Origin: Byssovorax sp.
GTDB taxonomy: Bacteria > Myxococcota_A > Polyangia > Polyangiales > Polyangiaceae
Length of the DNA: 64,000 nt
Reading direction: 5' to 3'
NCBI GenBank assembly: GCA_025362495.1
Contig: JANYGI010000026.1
Location: 1-64,000 of the forward strand
The position numbers were made by a program, and so were the translations under genes. Below are positions 1-8,468 of the stretch, in pieces (position 1 is the first letter of the stretch; each line of letters starts with the position of its first letter). Below the pieces are notes generated by a model. It was not told the DNA's origin. It saw only the letters and a program-made list of their open reading frames with translations, and made no database searches.

Positions 1-134
1 GCCACTCTTCGAGGGTGGCGGGGCGCGGCGAGCGGGGGGAACCGATTGGAGGGAGGGGGGCGGCGAGGGGCTGCACGGCGGGGAGGATAGCCGAAGCGCG
101 CCGAGCGGGGAGCGAACCGCGCGGAGGGAGCGGG

Positions 135-252
135 AATTCAACGCAAAGGCGCGGAGGCGCAGAGGCGCAAAAAGACGAGGGAAATGGCTTCGGAGCCCTG
201 AATTCCGCTCTCTTCCGACCGCGCCTCTGCGTCTTTGCTTCTTTGCGTTCAA
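135..252. repeat. Imperfect inverted repeat built from CGCAAAG/CGCAGAG units
   Basis: Left arm about 137-170 and right arm about 219-252 are imperfect reverse complements (roughly 26 of 34 positions agree by eye) separated by about 50 bases. Both arms are made of short related words such as CGCAAAG, CGCGGAG and CGCAGAG. Two GAATTC words (134-139 and 199-204) lie nearby. No convincing gene is seen in 1-415. Reading frames cross it but their translations are Arg/Gly-rich without domain features. The arms could form a cruciform or a long RNA stem; whether this is a dispersed genomic repeat needs the rest of the genome. Confidence 0.5.
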
Positions 253-415
253 CTCCGGCGCTCGTCGAGGGACAGCCCGCGAAAGAAGCTCGCGATTCCC
301 GCGTGGATTCGACCAATCGGACCGTCGGTCAGCAACGGCTTGTTCGGCAGTACCCTGGCATCATGCGCCAGCGCCGGCTACCGCGCGTTCGGGTCCGTGA
401 GTCTCACGCCCGTCG

Positions 416-676
416 CTAGCTAGCCTCACCCCGCCGGATGCGCTCCTCGACAGCCCGCGCCTTGCGATGATGCTCCCATGCCTTTGCGAAGAAGGCGATG
501 CTGAGCCCGCCGAGGATCAGAAGCGACAAGAAGCCGCTGGCCCTGAAATAGATCCCCAGGTTCATGCACACCACCGCCGTCCCCGATAGCTTCCATGCAA
601 GATCTCGATGAAATTTCCGCTCGTACAGATCGGCTCCCCGGTCGCTTGAATCCTTCTCTTGATTTTCTCGGTTCAT
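416..676 (-). CDS. Small membrane protein, 86 aa, unknown function
   Basis: I chose the ATG at 674-676 because GAGGAAATGAG lies directly upstream as a ribosome binding site. A longer open frame exists upstream but its extension is Arg-rich and not protein-like. The protein begins with a hydrophilic, charged 30-residue segment. Two adjacent hydrophobic stretches follow (about residues 31-45 and 48-64), and the tail is basic (HHRKARAVEERIRRGEAS). This fits a small inner-membrane protein with two membrane spans. I recognise no family. It sits downstream of the lipoprotein hydrolase on the same strand, separated by a gap that may hold a decayed gene. Confidence 0.6.
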   Translation of the reverse strand: MNRENQEKDSSDRGADLYERKFHRDLAWKLSGTAVVCMNLGIYFRASGFLSLLILGGLSIAFFAKAWEHHRKARAVEERIRRGEAS

Positions 677-800
677 CTCATTTCCTCGATTGCAATCACC
701 CGCGGGGGAATGCGCGCAGCGCGTGCGCCCGTCGGGTGCATTGCGCAGTTGGGCGGCGTCGGTCATGTGAGCGGGGTCGGAGTGCATGTGGCGGCCGCGC

Positions 801-951
801 TCAAGGCCAGCGCGCAACGATCGCGTCGAGGAAGTCCGGAACGAGCAGGGACCGAGCGTCGCGATCTTCTCTTTGCAGATCCGCTCGACGATGTCGCCCC
901 GGGCGAGGAAGGCGCCGATCGCCGCCGCGTGCGTGCGCCATTCCCCACCGA
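801..951 (-). pseudogene. Possible decayed C-terminal gene fragment
   Basis: On the minus strand one frame reads ...AAIGAFLARGDIVERI... and then a second frame continues with SLLVPDFLDAIVARWP followed by a stop at 801-803. Both pieces look like ordinary soluble protein, and they join if one or two bases are restored near position 860-870. No intact start is present because the 952-1935 gene lies immediately upstream in another frame. This could be the remnant of a gene tail or chance coding-like sequence in GC-rich DNA. The family is not recognised. Confidence 0.25.
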
Positions 952-1935
952 CTACTCTTTCTCGTGAAAGAACTCGATGCTCTGCCTCATTGCCTCCGCG
1001 ACGTGACTCATATGGTCCCCGGCCACGGGCACGGCGCGCACGTCGAGGCCTGCGCCCTGCGCGAGCTCGGCGAGCTTGGCGGTGGTAGCGGCGAAGAATT
1101 GCTCGGCGCTTCCATGATAGAGGCGCGTCGGGCACTGGAAGCTCGTGGCATAGGCGATCGGCGACCGGATGCGGAGCTCTCCCGCGTCGCTCGGATCAAA
1201 CGGTACGATCTCCGGCTGGCCTGCGCTCCAGCGAACCTGATCGGGTGAGCCCGAGAACGAGGCCGCGGCACGGAAGCGGCCGGAGCTCATCGCCGCGAAG
1301 ATCGTGAGTGTACCCCCGACACTGTGCCCCGCGACGTAGAGATGATCCGCGCGCACGTACGGGAGCGCGGCGAGCGTGTTGGCGGCCGCGAGGACGTCGT
1401 CGAGCTCGTCAAAGAACATGGAGTAGTCGCCGGGCAGGCCGTTCTCTCCGCGCAACATGGGCGCCAGTACCACGAAGCCTGCATCGCGATAGGGCTTCGT
1501 CATCTCCCAATCATCTTCGCCGAAGGCGAACCCACCGTGGAGGAAGAGGACGGCCGACCGGGGTTGCCCTTGCGGAGGAGGCGCGCTGACCCACGCCTTC
1601 AGCTTCATCCCCCCAGAGCTATACCGGATCTCGCGCGTGCCCGGCGGCGGCGAGATCGATCGATAACGCTGGGGCGCGGGTTCGTGGCGCACAAGGTGAG
1701 TCTTGAACTTCGCGCGCGCCTCGACGTAAGGCGAGGCTGGGAGACGAGCAGAGGGAGGCGCAGCGCTGGCGGCCGCGGGCGCGCGGCTCGCGAGCGGTTG
1801 ATTCAGCGCGGGCTCGGTGGGGGTGGATGGCGACGCTGCACTGGCAATGGAAGTGGCAGATCGGTCCCCGGTCTCGTGGCACCCGACAAAGAGGAGGGCG
1901 AGCGCCAACGTGATGTAGCCTGTCCCGATTCTCAT
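952..1935 (-). CDS. Alpha/beta hydrolase lipoprotein (dienelactone hydrolase / prolyl oligopeptidase-like)
   Basis: Residues 1-19 form a signal peptide ending in the lipobox LLFVGC, so the protein is probably anchored to a membrane. A Ser/Ala/Pro-rich linker (about 20-70) follows, then an alpha/beta hydrolase domain. The domain shows an oxyanion segment with LHGG, the nucleophile elbow GHSVGG, and a late HMSHV carrying the likely catalytic His. Length 327 aa fits the S9/dienelactone-type family. It likely cleaves esters or peptides in the periplasm or outer envelope; the substrate cannot be told. It is a single gene on the minus strand. Confidence 0.8.
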   Translation of the reverse strand: MRIGTGYITLALALLFVGCHETGDRSATSIASAASPSTPTEPALNQPLASRAPAAASAAPPSARLPASPYVEARAKFKTHLVRHEPAPQRYRSISPPPGTREIRYSSGGMKLKAWVSAPPPQGQPRSAVLFLHGGFAFGEDDWEMTKPYRDAGFVVLAPMLRGENGLPGDYSMFFDELDDVLAAANTLAALPYVRADHLYVAGHSVGGTLTIFAAMSSGRFRAAASFSGSPDQVRWSAGQPEIVPFDPSDAGELRIRSPIAYATSFQCPTRLYHGSAEQFFAATTAKLAELAQGAGLDVRAVPVAGDHMSHVAEAMRQSIEFFHEKE

Positions 1936-2619
1936 GAGATATTTATCTCGACACGGTCAGTGAAGTCAACATGCGAGCCGCCGAACACGACGCGAGCAGG
2001 GACATGTCCGACAGGTCTGTCCTGGTTACCGTCTGCGCGCTCAGTGTCCCGTTGATACGAACCGGGCAGCGCGCCGCCGCTCGGTAACCATCCGAGTACC
2101 GGCATGTTGAACGTAGGGGTCGAACGACGGAATACTACTTTAGTGGTAGGGCCCAGGAGGGAGGCATGCGGCCGGCCCAAGGGTCGCCGCAGGCGCCGAC
2201 GCTCCGATCTCCATCGCTCAGCTACCAGCAGGTGAGCCCGCGGGGTAGACCCGGCGTTGCCGTCGCTGCCCCCTCCTCGAAATCGGCGGGCAGGTCTGCC
2301 GAGCAGCGCAGCGCCCGGCTCGCGCGCTCTTGCGCTTTCCCGCCGCTACCGCCATTCCTCGGCATCGCGCCGCCCGATCCCGATCCCGATCCCGATCCCG
2401 ATCCCGATCCCGATCCCGATCCCGATCCCGATCCCGATCCCGATCGCCGACGCAGGACCTCGTCGAGCGGGCTCCGCACCCCGAGCCCGCCGCGATTCGT
2501 CACGTTACGCGGCCGATCGGGGGGCTCGTTGATGCCTGAGCGCCACGAAGGATCAAACCCTTGCGCGCTGCGCCGCAGCTCCGCTACCTTCCATCGCTGT
2601 TCACAACCTGGGAGGATTC
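1936..2619. other. Gene-poor interval with a hexanucleotide array
   Basis: The interval lies between the divergently placed hydrolase (minus) and the 258-aa gene (plus). Frames crossing it give low-complexity or basic translations with no domain signs. It contains the CCCGAT array at 2373-2444, and the ribosome binding site GGGAGG just before 2620. Upstream regulatory signals for both flanking genes probably lie here, but I could not identify a convincing promoter. Confidence 0.5.
2373..2444. repeat. Perfect tandem array (CCCGAT)12
   Basis: Twelve uninterrupted copies of the hexamer CCCGAT fill exactly 72 bases. Because the unit length is a multiple of three, every frame stays open through it (Pro-Ile, Asp-Pro or Arg-Ser dipeptides). 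Open frames crossing it therefore carry no coding evidence. The perfection of the copies suggests recent expansion by slippage, so the copy number is likely to vary between strains or be unstable in assembly. Confidence 0.95.
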
Positions 2620-3396
2620 ATGTCCAAGCCGCTCACCGATCGTCAAGGCGCGACCGAGATCGTCGCTTCTGCCGCCGAGACCCACGCCGCGCGCGCCGCC
2701 GAGAAGTTCACCGAGCTGTTCGCCGATTGCCTCGAAGGCAAGGAGAAGATCCCCGACATCGCTCTGGTCTTCCGGCTCCTCTCTCGCAAACAACGCAAGA
2801 TGACTGCGCTGGTCGCTGCCGCCGACGAGGCCTACGAGAAAGAGCTGGGCGACGACGCCGAGCCGCGCGAGCGCCGCGATACCGCCTCTGGCAAGCTCGC
2901 CTCCGAGATCGGCGAGATCCGCGACACGCTCGATAGCACCTTTGGCACGGTGTTCGTCAAGGAGATGGGACTCGACGGTCGGGTGGATACCGATCCCAAG
3001 GCGGTGCTGGAGAGGGCAAAGCGCCTCGTGACTGCGCTGTCGGATACCAAGCGAGTCTGGCCAAAGCCCAAGCGCAAAGGCATCAAGATCGATCACTCGG
3101 CGTGGCTCGACGATCTCAGCACGCCAATCGCCGTGCTGGAGACCGCGCTCGTCGACGTCGCCCGCGAGGTGCGCGAGGCCCAGGTCGCGAGCGACACGCG
3201 CAACCGCGCGCTCGGCGCCAACGACGACAGCTTCGCGCGCATCGCCGGGGCGACGTCAGCGCTGCTGCGGATCGTCGGCGACGACGCGCTCGCCGCGCGC
3301 GTGAGGCCGTCGACGCGCAAGCCCGGCCAGGTCGCCGCAGAGGAAGATCCCCCGCCGCCCGCGGCCGGAACCGCTGGAACGAGCGGCGGAGGCTGA
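2620..3396 (+). CDS. Hypothetical soluble protein, 258 aa
   Basis: The ATG start is supported by GGGAGG nine bases upstream. The protein is mostly charged and predicted alpha-helical, with no signal peptide or membrane segment. It ends in a Pro/Gly/Thr-rich tail (PPPPAAGTAGTSGGG). The middle (about 40-70) reads as a helical segment with SRKQRKMTALVAAADEAYEKE, and a basic patch KPKRKG lies near residue 148. I do not recognise a family. It resembles the uncharacterised helical proteins common in myxobacteria. It sits about 265 bases before the ATPase/DUF4276 pair on the same strand, but the distance gives no strong reason to join it to them. Confidence 0.75.
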   Translation: MSKPLTDRQGATEIVASAAETHAARAAEKFTELFADCLEGKEKIPDIALVFRLLSRKQRKMTALVAAADEAYEKELGDDAEPRERRDTASGKLASEIGEIRDTLDSTFGTVFVKEMGLDGRVDTDPKAVLERAKRLVTALSDTKRVWPKPKRKGIKIDHSAWLDDLSTPIAVLETALVDVAREVREAQVASDTRNRALGANDDSFARIAGATSALLRIVGDDALAARVRPSTRKPGQVAAEEDPPPPAAGTAGTSGGG

Positions 3397-3661
3397 TCCA
3401 CGCGTGCTGATGTGAGTCGACCCACGTGGAACGGCTGCGGGAAGCCGCAGGCGCGGGTCGTCTTACGTTGGGCGGCGCACGGTCGCCTGAAAAGTAGTTC
3501 GTCTCACGTTGCCCATGTTCCGTGATTTCCTGGGATCGTTCGGCGCGCTCGGGCCGCTTCGTACGGCGTCTCCGGTGCGCGACGAGCAATGCCAAACGGC
3601 CTGGACATCGTGGAAACCCGTCGCCAGGTGCGCCACGCGTACGTGGTACAAATCGTCCGCC

Positions 3662-4999
3662 ATGATCACGCGCATCGAGGTGGACGGCTTTAAGTCGCTG
3701 CGCGACTTCGCCCTGGATCTGGAGCCTTTCACCGTGCTCCTCGGGCCCAACAGCGCGGGAAAGTCGAACGTGCTGGAGGCGCTCGGCCTGGTCGCTCGTC
3801 TGGCGACCGAGCCCGTGGCGGAGGCCATGAAGCAGGGGCGCGGCCGGATCCTCGACCAGTTCACCCGGCATGAAGGCGACAGCGCGAAGGAGATCCGCCT
3901 GGCGGTCGAGGTGTTCCTTCACGGAGATGTTCCGCTGGCGGAGCCAGGCGCAAGCACCCGGCAGAATCGTTTCCGCTACGAGATCACGATCGAACGGGCG
4001 CCGCGCGGATCCGGCGTGGAGCGCCTCATCATTCGAGATGAACGTCTTCGGTGCATGCGCCGCGAGCGCGATGGCTGGATCGACGCGCACCCGAATTTCG
4101 CGCCGATCGCCGGTTACGCGGTTGGCGGGACGGACGACTTCATCACTCTGAAGCAGAACGAACGACGGGTGATCGAGAGCCCCTCCGCTTGGCCGGAGGA
4201 GCGGCAGGCTTCCGCGGCGCATGCGTATCTCAGCGGCGCTCGGAGCAGCAACGCTAACGCGGTGCGCCGCGATCTCTGGGGCTACCGGCTGCTTCAGCTC
4301 GATGCCAGCCGGCTGCGCGCGCCGAGTGAGGGAATCGACTCGGAGGCGCTCGCGGTGGACGCCTCCAACCTACCGACGATCCTCGCAGGGCTTCCTGCTC
4401 CGCGGCTCGGTGAAATCCGCGCAGACCTCGTGAGGCTCGTGCCGGGGATTGCGTCGTTCGAGGTCGTGCCGGAGGACGACGGGTTTCGAATCGATTTCGA
4501 GCTGTCCGGCGGCCAGCGTCTCCCGGCGCGATTGGTCTCCGACGGGACGCTGCGTGCGCTCGCGTTGCTGACCGCGTTGCGGCTGGACCCGCGGCCCTCA
4601 CTCATCGCGATCGAGGAGCCCGAGAATGGAATCTATCCGGGGAAGCTGCGCGCCCTGCTCTCGCTGCTGCGCGACGTGAGCGAGCGACGCTACGACGATC
4701 CAGATTCAATCGAGGAGATGATGGCGCCCGGGCGAGCAAGGGGCGCCGCGGGGATCTTGTTCGCGCACCTCCTCCCCACGCAGATCCTCCTCACGACGCA
4801 CTCCCCCGTGGTCCTCGCTGCTTTGCGTGCGCATCCGGAGCACCTGCGCTTCGTGGACACCGTGCGGCGCAACGGCGAGCGGATCACCCGCGTTCGCGGG
4901 GTCGGCGATGTCGCCGCCGGCGCGCAGGCTCGAATGATGATCTCGGAGCGCGAGATCGATGTGCTCCTTCACGCCGCGGACGCCGAGGACGCGGAGTGA
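3662..4999 (+). CDS. AAA-type ATPase (SMC/ABC-like head), predicted defence partner of DUF4276
   Basis: I chose the ATG at 3662 because the protein then begins MITRIEVDGFKSLRDF, the usual first strand of this family. Upstream in-frame codons look non-coding. Walker A is GPNSAGKS (residues 28-35), an ABC-like signature LSGGQR lies near residue 280, Walker B is LIAIEEPENG near 320, and the switch His is in LLTTHSP near 380. Length 445 aa fits AAA_21/OLD-type ATPases. The stop overlaps the GTG of the next gene by four bases, so the two are translated together. The family pairs with TOPRIM-like nucleases in phage-defence loci (PARIS, OLD and Gabija are relatives). The ATPase likely acts as a sensor, which is inference here. 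Confidence 0.85.
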   Translation: MITRIEVDGFKSLRDFALDLEPFTVLLGPNSAGKSNVLEALGLVARLATEPVAEAMKQGRGRILDQFTRHEGDSAKEIRLAVEVFLHGDVPLAEPGASTRQNRFRYEITIERAPRGSGVERLIIRDERLRCMRRERDGWIDAHPNFAPIAGYAVGGTDDFITLKQNERRVIESPSAWPEERQASAAHAYLSGARSSNANAVRRDLWGYRLLQLDASRLRAPSEGIDSEALAVDASNLPTILAGLPAPRLGEIRADLVRLVPGIASFEVVPEDDGFRIDFELSGGQRLPARLVSDGTLRALALLTALRLDPRPSLIAIEEPENGIYPGKLRALLSLLRDVSERRYDDPDSIEEMMAPGRARGAAGILFAHLLPTQILLTTHSPVVLAALRAHPEHLRFVDTVRRNGERITRVRGVGDVAAGAQARMMISEREIDVLLHAADAEDAE

Positions 5000-5643
5000 T
5001 CTACCTGCGGGCCGGCCTCTACGCCGAAGGACCTTCGGACTACGGGATCCTCGTCCCGCTGATCACACGCGTGCTCGCCGCGCTCGCAGCCTCGCTGTTT
5101 CCCGGCGCCTGGGAAGTAGGTGACACGCTCGGCATTGATGCGCCGGCGAGCGAGAAGAGCACGAGGCGCTCCGACAGGATCGCGGCGGCGGTCGCCGAGA
5201 GCTTCGATCTCTGCGAGTTCTTCATCATCCATTCCGACGGCGCCGGCGATCCCTCGGCGGCGCGGCGAACCTGCATCGATCCCGGCGTCGCCGCGGCCCA
5301 GGCCAGGCGCCCCGAGCGAGCCCTCGTCGCGATCGCGTGCGTCCCGGTGCGCGAGATCGAAGCTTGGCTGCTCGCTGACGCGGAGCCGTTTCGTCGCCTG
5401 CTCGGTCGCGCGGTGAACCCCGCGTTGCCCTCCGATCCCGAGCGCGATCTCGATCCCAAGGCGACGCTTCGAAGGATCCTTCTGGAGGGTGGAGCGCGCC
5501 GCGGTCCCGAATCCGTGTACGCGTTCATCGGCGAAAACGTCGCGTTGAACGCGCTGCGCGCGCTCCCGGCGTACCGATCGTTCGAGGAGGATCTTACGCA
5601 AGCGATCCACGCCGTGGCCGAGGCGCAAGGCCAGCGCGGGTGA
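4996..5643 (+). CDS. DUF4276-family TOPRIM-like protein, effector of the ATPase pair
   Basis: The start is GTG at 4996, inside a GTGA overlap with the ATPase stop. The 215-aa protein opens with a TOPRIM-like motif LYAEGPSDYG (acidic Glu then Asp). A central acidic DGAGD follows (about residue 80), then the diagnostic segment REIEAWLLAD (about 118-127) of DUF4276 proteins. The TOPRIM fold usually binds metal and cuts nucleic acid, so this is the likely effector and the ATPase the sensor. The N-terminal hydrophobic patch (VLAALAASLF) is part of a helix, not a signal peptide. The family assignment is good; defence activity is inferred from architecture. Confidence 0.8.
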   Translation: MIYLRAGLYAEGPSDYGILVPLITRVLAALAASLFPGAWEVGDTLGIDAPASEKSTRRSDRIAAAVAESFDLCEFFIIHSDGAGDPSAARRTCIDPGVAAAQARRPERALVAIACVPVREIEAWLLADAEPFRRLLGRAVNPALPSDPERDLDPKATLRRILLEGGARRGPESVYAFIGENVALNALRALPAYRSFEEDLTQAIHAVAEAQGQRG

Positions 5644-5718
5644 GCTCTCGTCGTCGCCGCGCATCACCGCGGTGAGCCCCTTTCACCTCGCGCCCGCCTC
5701 CCGTAGGCTCCCGGCTCC

Positions 5719-7557
5719 GTGCTGATCCCGTCGCGTCGCCTGGTCTTCCCGCTCTTCGCGGCCACCCTCGCCGCGTGCGCTGCGGCACCTCCGCCGCCGC
5801 CGTCGCCCGCGCCCGCGCCACGCGCCCCCGACTGGTCCGAGCCGACGCCGCCGCCGGCCGCCGCCGCGCCGCCGGTCGCCTCGCGCCAGATCGAGATCAC
5901 CCTCGGTCCGCAGCGCGATCCCGCGGGCGAGGTCACCTCGCTCGACGTCACGATCCGCCTGTCCGAGCCGCCCGGCGAGTTCGGCGAGGCCTCGCCGCTC
6001 AAGCTGATGCTCGAGGACTCGGAGCAGGGCGAGGCGGGCTGGCCCGACGGGATCGAGGAGGTCTACGCGCGCGACGGCGAGGGCGCGCTCTCGCTCAAGA
6101 CGCGGCCCGCGACGCTCGACGGCGATCCGTGCACGGAGTGGCGATCGGATCGGCACCCCTCGGGCGCGATCGTGATCACCTACCGCGTCAAGGTCGCGCG
6201 CGGCGACAACCACCGCTACCAGGGCATCCATGCGCACGGCGGCGGCGTCGAGGGCCTGGGCTCCACGTTTCTCCTGCTACCCGACGTCAACGATGTCTAC
6301 CGCGCCCGCGTGAAGTGGACGCTCGCGGGGGCGGGGGAGGGCGCAGCCGCGATGTCGTCGTTCGGGGCAGGCGACGTCGAGACGTCGGCGACGCTCGATC
6401 GGCTGCGGAGCGGCTTCTACATGGCCGGCCCGCTCGGGCTCCTCACCCTCGACGACGGGGCGACGCATTTTCGCGGCGCGTGGCTCGGACACCCGCTCTT
6501 CGATCCGGCCGAAGCTGCGGTGTGGGCCTCGAAGGCGCGCAGCGCGCAAAGGGCCTTCTTTCGCGACACCGATCCTGCGCCCTTCACGTTCTTCATCCGC
6601 CCCGTACCCGGGCTCGGGCCGGGCTGGGTCGGCAACGGCGGTCCGTCGAGCTTCCTGTTGATGCCCGGCGATGGCCTCGAGTGGTCGCGCCTCGCCCGCT
6701 TCGCCGTGGCGCACGAGATCGCGCACACCTGGATCGGGGTCGCCGGCAGCGGCGTGCGGCTCGACGGGCCCCCGGGCTCGGCCTACTGGTTCACCGAGGG
6801 CTTCACGGTGCACTACACCCGCGCGCTCCTCCTGCGCGCCGGCCTCGCGACGCCGGCCGAGTTCCTCGACGATCTCCGCGAGCGCACCGAGCGCTTCATC
6901 GTCAACCCCGACAAGGCCGCCTCCAACGAGGCCATCGCCGCGGGCTTCTTCAAGAGCGACACGCTCAACAAGCTGCCGTACGACCGGGGGATGCTCTACG
7001 CGGCCGAGGTCGACGCCGCCGTCCGCGCGAAGTCGGGAGGCAAGCGCTCGCTCGACGATCTCTTCCTCGCGCTGCTCGATCGCGCGCGCGCCCTGGGAAA
7101 GCAGGCCGGGGGCGAGGGGACGGCGACGCTCCCCGCGGACGCCTTGCGCGAGACCGTCGGCGCCGAGCTCGGGCCCGACGGGCTCGCGCGCTACGACGCC
7201 GTCATCGCCCGCGGCGAGCCGCCGGCCCCGCCGTCCGGTGCTTACGGGCCCTGCTTCAAGGCCGCGAAGAAGGCGATCCCGCGCTTCGAGCTCGGCTTCG
7301 ATCCCGCGTCGTACAAGGACGACAAGCTCGTCGGCCTCGTGCGCGGCTCGGCGGCGGAGCGCGCCGGCCTGCGCGAGGGCGATCACGTCAAGGGGAGCGG
7401 GGTGTCGATCGGGATCACGTGGAAGGCCGTGACGATGATCGTCGACCGCGATGGGAAAAAGAAGACGATCTCGTTCTTCCCGCAGGGCAAGACGGTCGAC
7501 GGATCGATCTGGATCCGCGAGCCGAAGGTGCCCGATACCGCCTGCGCGCGCTGGTGA
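5719..7557 (+). CDS. Lipoprotein zinc metallopeptidase (gluzincin, M61-like) with C-terminal PDZ-like domain
   Basis: The GTG start gives MLIPSRRLVFPLFAATLAAC, a lipoprotein signal with Cys at 20, followed by a Pro/Ala-rich linker. The N-terminal half is beta-rich. The catalytic zinc site is HEIAHTW (residues about 331-337), with the third ligand in FTEGF about 25 residues later, which is the gluzincin arrangement (HExxH...E). The last 100 residues contain GLVRGSAAERAGLREGD, a PDZ-like repeat that M61 glycyl aminopeptidases also carry. It probably degrades peptides at the cell surface. The 612-aa length suits the family. Confidence 0.85.
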   Translation: MLIPSRRLVFPLFAATLAACAAAPPPPPSPAPAPRAPDWSEPTPPPAAAAPPVASRQIEITLGPQRDPAGEVTSLDVTIRLSEPPGEFGEASPLKLMLEDSEQGEAGWPDGIEEVYARDGEGALSLKTRPATLDGDPCTEWRSDRHPSGAIVITYRVKVARGDNHRYQGIHAHGGGVEGLGSTFLLLPDVNDVYRARVKWTLAGAGEGAAAMSSFGAGDVETSATLDRLRSGFYMAGPLGLLTLDDGATHFRGAWLGHPLFDPAEAAVWASKARSAQRAFFRDTDPAPFTFFIRPVPGLGPGWVGNGGPSSFLLMPGDGLEWSRLARFAVAHEIAHTWIGVAGSGVRLDGPPGSAYWFTEGFTVHYTRALLLRAGLATPAEFLDDLRERTERFIVNPDKAASNEAIAAGFFKSDTLNKLPYDRGMLYAAEVDAAVRAKSGGKRSLDDLFLALLDRARALGKQAGGEGTATLPADALRETVGAELGPDGLARYDAVIARGEPPAPPSGAYGPCFKAAKKAIPRFELGFDPASYKDDKLVGLVRGSAAERAGLREGDHVKGSGVSIGITWKAVTMIVDRDGKKKTISFFPQGKTVDGSIWIREPKVPDTACARW

Positions 7558-7599
7558 TCCGCGGCGCGTCGCCGCCCCGCATGCGATACTCGCGGCCCC

Positions 7600-8463
7600 A
7601 TGGAGTTGAACGAGCTGTTCGCGGCGCCCTCGGTCGTCGCGGTGGTGATTTCCACGCTGGCGCTCGTGGCGGTGTTCCTCGTCGCGAACGGGATCGGGGC
7701 CTGGTACGACGAGCGCGCCAGGCGCGCCGTCGCCGTCGTGCGCAAGGGCGGGCAGCTCCCCGCGGGCTTCGGGACGTTCCGCGGCGTCGCGCAGAACCTC
7801 GACGCGCGCAGCGGCGGCGAGCTGGTGCGACGCGATCGGACCGAGGAGGTCACGGCGCGGGGACCGAGCGGTCCGTTCTGGCGCGCGATCAGCACCGCGA
7901 CGACGGGCCGCGCTTTCGTGCTGGTGCTCGAGAGCGGCGCCGAGATCGAGGTCGACGCGCGCGAGGCTTCGCTCGTCGGCTTTCGGGAGACGTCGCCGGG
8001 CGCGTACACCGCCGGGCCGGGGCAGTCGCCGCGCCGCGCAATGATCGCGCGCGTCTCCGCCGGCGACGAGATCTGGGCCACCGGCGTGCTCGTGCGCCCG
8101 GCCGAGGGCGGCGGCGGCGCGTACCGATCGAGCGTGTCGCGGCGCAAGCTGCGGGCTCCGCGCCGCGGGCCGATCGAGCTCTCGCACGAGTCGCCCGTCG
8201 CGCGCTGGGCGGCGCTCGGGGCGGCGCACAAGCGCGGAGCGTACGTCGCGTGCGGCGCGCTCGCCCTCCTGCACGGGCTCTGCTTCCGCACGGTCGATCA
8301 GCTGCTCTTCCACCCGGGCGCGGCGCTCGGCGATGATCCGATCTGGATCCTCCACCGCGTGCAGCCCCTCGTCGCGGGGCCCGCTTCGCTGGCGATCCTC
8401 GGCGTGGCGATGGTGTGGCTGCTCGGCGTTCGCCGCGCGAAGGCGCAGCACCGCACCCGCTAG
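7600..8463 (+). CDS. Membrane protein with N- and C-terminal spans, unknown function
   Basis: The protein has 287 aa. Residues 8-30 form a strong membrane span (VVAVVISTLALVAVFLVANGI). A soluble beta-rich central region follows (about 40-195). Two C-terminal hydrophobic segments lie near residues 210-225 and 260-275. The arrangement (span, soluble beta domain, span) resembles GIDE-like membrane proteins, but I see no decisive motif. It follows the metallopeptidase after 42 bases on the same strand and ends six bases before the stop of a convergent gene. Confidence 0.75.
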   Translation: MELNELFAAPSVVAVVISTLALVAVFLVANGIGAWYDERARRAVAVVRKGGQLPAGFGTFRGVAQNLDARSGGELVRRDRTEEVTARGPSGPFWRAISTATTGRAFVLVLESGAEIEVDAREASLVGFRETSPGAYTAGPGQSPRRAMIARVSAGDEIWATGVLVRPAEGGGGAYRSSVSRRKLRAPRRGPIELSHESPVARWAALGAAHKRGAYVACGALALLHGLCFRTVDQLLFHPGAALGDDPIWILHRVQPLVAGPASLAILGVAMVWLLGVRRAKAQHRTR

Positions 8464-8468
8464 AGCAC

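Noticed and set aside
2373-2444. CRISPR-like array
   Set aside because: Units are contiguous six-base copies with no spacers; no other repeat-spacer pattern was seen anywhere in the window.
2166-2936. Long open frames crossing the CCCGAT array
   Set aside because: A multiple-of-three repeat keeps any frame open; the rest of the translation is basic and overlaps the better-supported gene at 2620.
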